Source: DASSJF01 sp035934535
GTDB taxonomy: Bacteria; Sysuimicrobiota; Sysuimicrobiia; Sysuimicrobiales; Segetimicrobiaceae
Assembly (NCBI GenBank): GCA_035934535.1
Contig: DASYXS010000091.1
Coordinates: forward strand, 1 to 64,000
DNA: 64,000 nt
Direction: 5' to 3'
Shown piece after piece: positions 61,589 to 64,000 of the stretch. Positions within the stretch are counted from its first letter, which is position 1. Every line of letters begins with the position of its first letter. Below the pieces are notes generated by a model, which was given only the letters and a program-made list of their open reading frames with translations, made no database searches and was not told the DNA's origin. A program made the position numbers and the translations under genes.

Positions 61589-62340
61589 GCGATCAGCAGC
61601 GCGCCGGTCGCGCGGCTCGGCCAAGGGCCGCGCCGCACCGCCTTCTCGAGGAGCACGAAAATCGCGAGGAGCGCCACCCACAGCAGGTTCATGACGCCGA
61701 CGACAAAGAGCAGTGCCATCAGGGCCCAGCAACAGCCGATGCAATAGCCGCCGAAGCGAACACCCATCTGTGCGGCGCCCCAGGCGCCGTCCCGCCACTG
61801 CGTGAACAGAAAGCCGAGTGGCGACTGGCACCGGCTGAGGCACGCGTGCTTGAGCGGCGTGAATTGGTAGACGCCCGCGACCGCGAGTAAGGCGGCGGCC
61901 AAAGGGAGGCGCGTCACCGCAAGCTGGGGCGACAGCACGAACGACGCCTGCATTGCCCACTGGAACCCGGCGGCCAGCCAGCTCCAGACGAGCCAGATGG
62001 CCAGGAAGCCCGCGACAAAAAGTGCAGCGGGGCCGCCTAGCCCGTGCGCCGCGGCGCGTGACCGCTGCACCCCGGAGAAGAACAGCAGCATCGGTGTCGC
62101 GGACGGCAGCATCATCGCGATCATCATGACGCTCCACATCGCACCGGCGGCGAGCAGATCAGGGAAGTTCCAGGGCATCGGCCGCGGCATGGCCATGGCC
62201 ATGCTCATGCCGGCGCCTGTGCCGTGCGTCATCGCGCCGGCTCGCCGCCACAGGTCAAACCACGCCAGCGCCGTGAGACCGCCGGTGCCGGCGAGCGAGA
62301 CCAGGTAGATATCGCGGGCTAGGGCGGTTATCCGACCCAC
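61552..62340 (-). CDS. DUF2182 predicted metal-binding membrane protein
   Basis: A 262-aa membrane protein with about seven helices. Family marks are the Met-rich helix MWSVMMIAMMLPSATPMLLF, QFTPLKHACLSRCQSPLGFL and GGYCIGCCWALMALLF with cysteines placed to bind metal. GTG 62340 overlaps the DUF1326 stop. The pairing DUF1326-DUF2182 is known in other genomes, and both are thought to be linked to copper or other metals, which is inference from Met/Cys content. Confidence 0.88.
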   Translation of the reverse strand: MGRITALARDIYLVSLAGTGGLTALAWFDLWRRAGAMTHGTGAGMSMAMAMPRPMPWNFPDLLAAGAMWSVMMIAMMLPSATPMLLFFSGVQRSRAAAHGLGGPAALFVAGFLAIWLVWSWLAAGFQWAMQASFVLSPQLAVTRLPLAAALLAVAGVYQFTPLKHACLSRCQSPLGFLFTQWRDGAWGAAQMGVRFGGYCIGCCWALMALLFVVGVMNLLWVALLAIFVLLEKAVRRGPWPSRATGALLIAWAVYLLRSPAA

Positions 62341-62936
62341 GAGAACGGCGCCGAGTGGCCGTTCTTGCCGGCGTTCATAAATTCGAGGCCAAAGGCTTTC
62401 ACGCGGGACTTCGTGGCTCGGGCCACCGTCAGAGTCGAGTTGGCGGGATGGAAGATGCCGGTGATCTTCGACGCTTCACCGGTCTTGCTCTGCGGCGGCA
62501 CGAGATCTTCGATTTCAATGTCCACGGCCGTGCCGATCTTCACGGAATGCCGGTGACCGTCATTCTTGTATTGGATCGGTGCCGTTTCCACCCCCAGCAT
62601 TTCGCCGATCAGCGGCGCCAGTCCGGCCATCGGGCCGCCCATCTGTCCCGAAAACACCGCGCCGAGCTTCTCGGCCTGCGGTTTGGAGGCGGCGGCATCC
62701 ATAAACACGCCGACCCGCCAGTTCCCGTCGTGCATCATCGCGGGCGTGTCGGCGAGGACCGCAACGCTGAGGTTGCCGACATCGACGCCGTCTATCTTGC
62801 CGGAGTCGACATGAAACGCGAGCAGGACACGGCAGCGATCCTTGTCGGCCGGCAGGGTGAGGCTCGAGGCGCTGCACGGGCAGACGACGTCGCAATTGCA
62901 GTTCTCGAAATAGGTCCCCTTCAGTTGCCACGCCAT
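62328..62936 (-). CDS. DUF1326 family protein
   Basis: A 202-aa DUF1326 protein starting MAWQLKGTYFENCNCDVVCPCSASSL; the cluster CNCDVVCPC is the family's conserved cysteine motif, probably metal-binding. The rest is a beta-rich domain (RVLLAFHVDSGKIDGVDVGN) without signal peptide. ATG 62936 has GAGAGG upstream. It is co-transcribed with the DUF2182 membrane protein. The 104-base gap to the ABC permease gene (62937-63040) holds only this ribosome site. Confidence 0.88.
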   Translation of the reverse strand: MAWQLKGTYFENCNCDVVCPCSASSLTLPADKDRCRVLLAFHVDSGKIDGVDVGNLSVAVLADTPAMMHDGNWRVGVFMDAAASKPQAEKLGAVFSGQMGGPMAGLAPLIGEMLGVETAPIQYKNDGHRHSVKIGTAVDIEIEDLVPPQSKTGEASKITGIFHPANSTLTVARATKSRVKAFGLEFMNAGKNGHSAPFSWVG

Positions 62937-63040
62937 TGTCGGTCACCCCTCTCGTCTGGACCTGGCCTGCCGGCAACGACACCGTGTCTCGTACGCGGGG
63001 CGCGACCGCCGTTCCTGGGTCTTCGGCGATCGACCGCCAT

Positions 63041-63943
63041 CTAGGCACCCCGCAGCCGCGGGTCGAGCGCGTCGCGCAGCCAGTCGCCGACGAGATTGAA
63101 GCTCAGCACGACGACAAAGACGGCAAGACCGGGTAGGGTCGCGACGTGCGGTGCCACGGAAAGAAACTGCTGGCCGTTCGCGAGCATCGTGCCCCAGTCG
63201 GCGGTCGGCGGCTGCGTGCCGAGGCCGAGGAAGCTGAGTCCCGACGTGGCCACGATCTTGGCGCCGATGTCGAGCGTGCCGGTGACGATGATCGGGGCGA
63301 GCACGTTCGGTAGGATGTGCTGTCCGACGATGCGCCGGTTGCGGGCGCCCATCGCGCGTGCGGCCTGGACGTAGTCGTGCTCGCGGATCGCCAGCACCGC
63401 GCCCCGGATCAGCCGGATGTAGATCGGCATGCCGACGATCGTGATCGCGAGCATCGCGTGGAAGAGCCCGGGTCCGAGGGCGGCGACGAGCGCGATCGCA
63501 AGCAGAATGTACGGGAACGCCTGGAGGATCTCCGCCCCCCGCATGATCCAGTGGTCGAGCCGGCCGCCGTAGAATCCCGCGGCGAGTCCGAGGGTGGTTC
63601 CGGCGACGAGCGCGCCCGCCATCGACCCGACGCCGGCCAGCAGTGAGACGCGGCCGCCCCAGATGAGCCGGCTCAGGAGGTCGCGCCCGAACTCATCGGT
63701 CCCCAGCGGATGGTCGGAAGTGCGTCCCCACTGCAGCCGCTCGGACGTCGCGATGGTGTTGGGATTCGCAATCGGCAGGAACGGCGCGGCGACCGCTAGC
63801 GCGGCCAGCAGCAGCACGACGGAGAGGGCGGCGAGAACCGCGACGTTGCCGCGGAGCCCGCGCAGGAGCCGGCGGCCCGCACCGTCCGGTCTCGGACGGA
63901 CGCCCGCGGCGGTGGGCGCCCGGGTGATCGCGGCTTCATGCAC
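63041..63943 (-). CDS. Oligopeptide/dipeptide ABC transporter permease (DppC/OppC)
   Basis: A 300-aa permease with an N-terminal helix (NVAVLAALSVVLLLAALAVAAPF), the DppC-type segment HPLGTDEFGRDLLSRLIWGGRVSL and the ABC coupling loop EHDYVQAARAMGARNRRIVGQHILPN (EAA motif, seen in YVQAARAMGARNRRI). The end LSFNLVGDWLRDALDPRLRG is typical of DppC. Its substrate is a peptide, nickel or other small solute; no binding protein is in the window. The partner permease is encoded immediately upstream at the window edge. Confidence 0.93.
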   Translation of the reverse strand: MHEAAITRAPTAAGVRPRPDGAGRRLLRGLRGNVAVLAALSVVLLLAALAVAAPFLPIANPNTIATSERLQWGRTSDHPLGTDEFGRDLLSRLIWGGRVSLLAGVGSMAGALVAGTTLGLAAGFYGGRLDHWIMRGAEILQAFPYILLAIALVAALGPGLFHAMLAITIVGMPIYIRLIRGAVLAIREHDYVQAARAMGARNRRIVGQHILPNVLAPIIVTGTLDIGAKIVATSGLSFLGLGTQPPTADWGTMLANGQQFLSVAPHVATLPGLAVFVVVLSFNLVGDWLRDALDPRLRGA

Positions 63944-63952
63944 GCCCGAATC

Positions 63953-64000
63953 TCACGATTCGTAGCGGATGCGCGGGTCGAGCAGCGTGTACGACAGGTC
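63953..64000 (-). CDS. Partner ABC permease DppB/OppB, C-terminal fragment
   Basis: The last 15 codons of a gene continuing beyond the window: DLSYTLLDPRIRYES and a stop at 63953-63955. LVDL-x-Y-x-x-LDPRIRY is the standard C-terminus of DppB-type permeases. It precedes dppC by 9 bases on the same strand. Confidence 0.8.
   Translation of the reverse strand, partial: DLSYTLLDPRIRYES

Overview
This window is one continuous, very GC-rich bacterial chromosome segment, strongly biased to G/C at third codon positions. It carries no rRNA, tRNA or CRISPR array that I could find. Many adjacent genes are joined by 4-bp ATGA or GTGA stop/start overlaps. A canonical T-box leader before metG, a split glycine decarboxylase (gcvPA/gcvPB), a DUF4446 protein, the GlgE trehalose route and a Tad pilus together suggest a deep-branching Terrabacteria lineage (for example Armatimonadota or CSP1-3/Sysuimicrobiota-like, or a high-GC Bacillota relative). 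That placement is inference, not proof.

Layout. (1) 1-8563 is an accessory region: two coiled-coil proteins, an Arg/Ala-rich protein carrying a GH5-like domain without visible catalytic glutamates, a 1021-aa BNR-type beta-propeller with Ser/Asp-repeat linkers, a GT4-type glycosyltransferase, and three tiny membrane or secreted proteins (one holin-like, one with the start of a PASTA domain). (2) 8762-9409 is a 640-bp internally deleted IS5-type element with terminal inverted repeats and a CTAG target duplication, inserted at the stop codon of an EamA transporter gene. (3) 10321-15857 (minus) holds the complete T, H, PA and PB genes of the glycine cleavage system, co-transcribed with a phosphoribosyltransferase and a DUF4446 protein. 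(4) 15945-24211 (plus) is a Tad/Flp pilus operon: secretin, Flp pilin, TadE, CpaB, TadG, CpaE, CpaF, TadB, TadC; no prepilin peptidase is in the window. It is followed by a frameshifted coiled-coil gene and two tandem secreted paralogs. (5) 25523-27865 (minus) is metG under a T-box riboswitch with an AUG specifier, divergent from a 952-aa patatin-like gene. (6) 31029-37600 (minus) runs rsmI, a DUF2007-DHDPS fusion, hom, thrC, thrB, lysC: the threonine branch from aspartate. (7) 37645-40715 has a CGNR regulator divergent from small membrane and CBS genes, then a HhH-GPD glycosylase. (8) 40768-51295 (plus) is an alpha-glucan/trehalose cluster: a GH57 enzyme fused to an RCK_C domain, GlgE, TreS-maltokinase, TreZ, then pdxA. 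A second GH57 glucanotransferase lies at 52287-54434 on the other strand. (9) 54462-60263 (minus) is a glycolate oxidase operon glcD-glcF-glcE plus a DHA2-type MFS exporter. (10) The right end has DUF488, GNAT, DUF2182 and DUF1326 genes and two oligopeptide ABC permeases, the last cut by the window edge.

How the genes work together. TreS-Mak turns trehalose into maltose-1-phosphate and GlgE uses it to extend alpha-1,4-glucan; the GH57 enzymes and TreZ remodel or recover it. lysC, hom, thrB and thrC make threonine, which together with serine feeds the glycine pool degraded by the Gcv system to charge folate. GlcDEF supplies glyoxylate, a glycine precursor. The Tad genes build an adhesive pilus.
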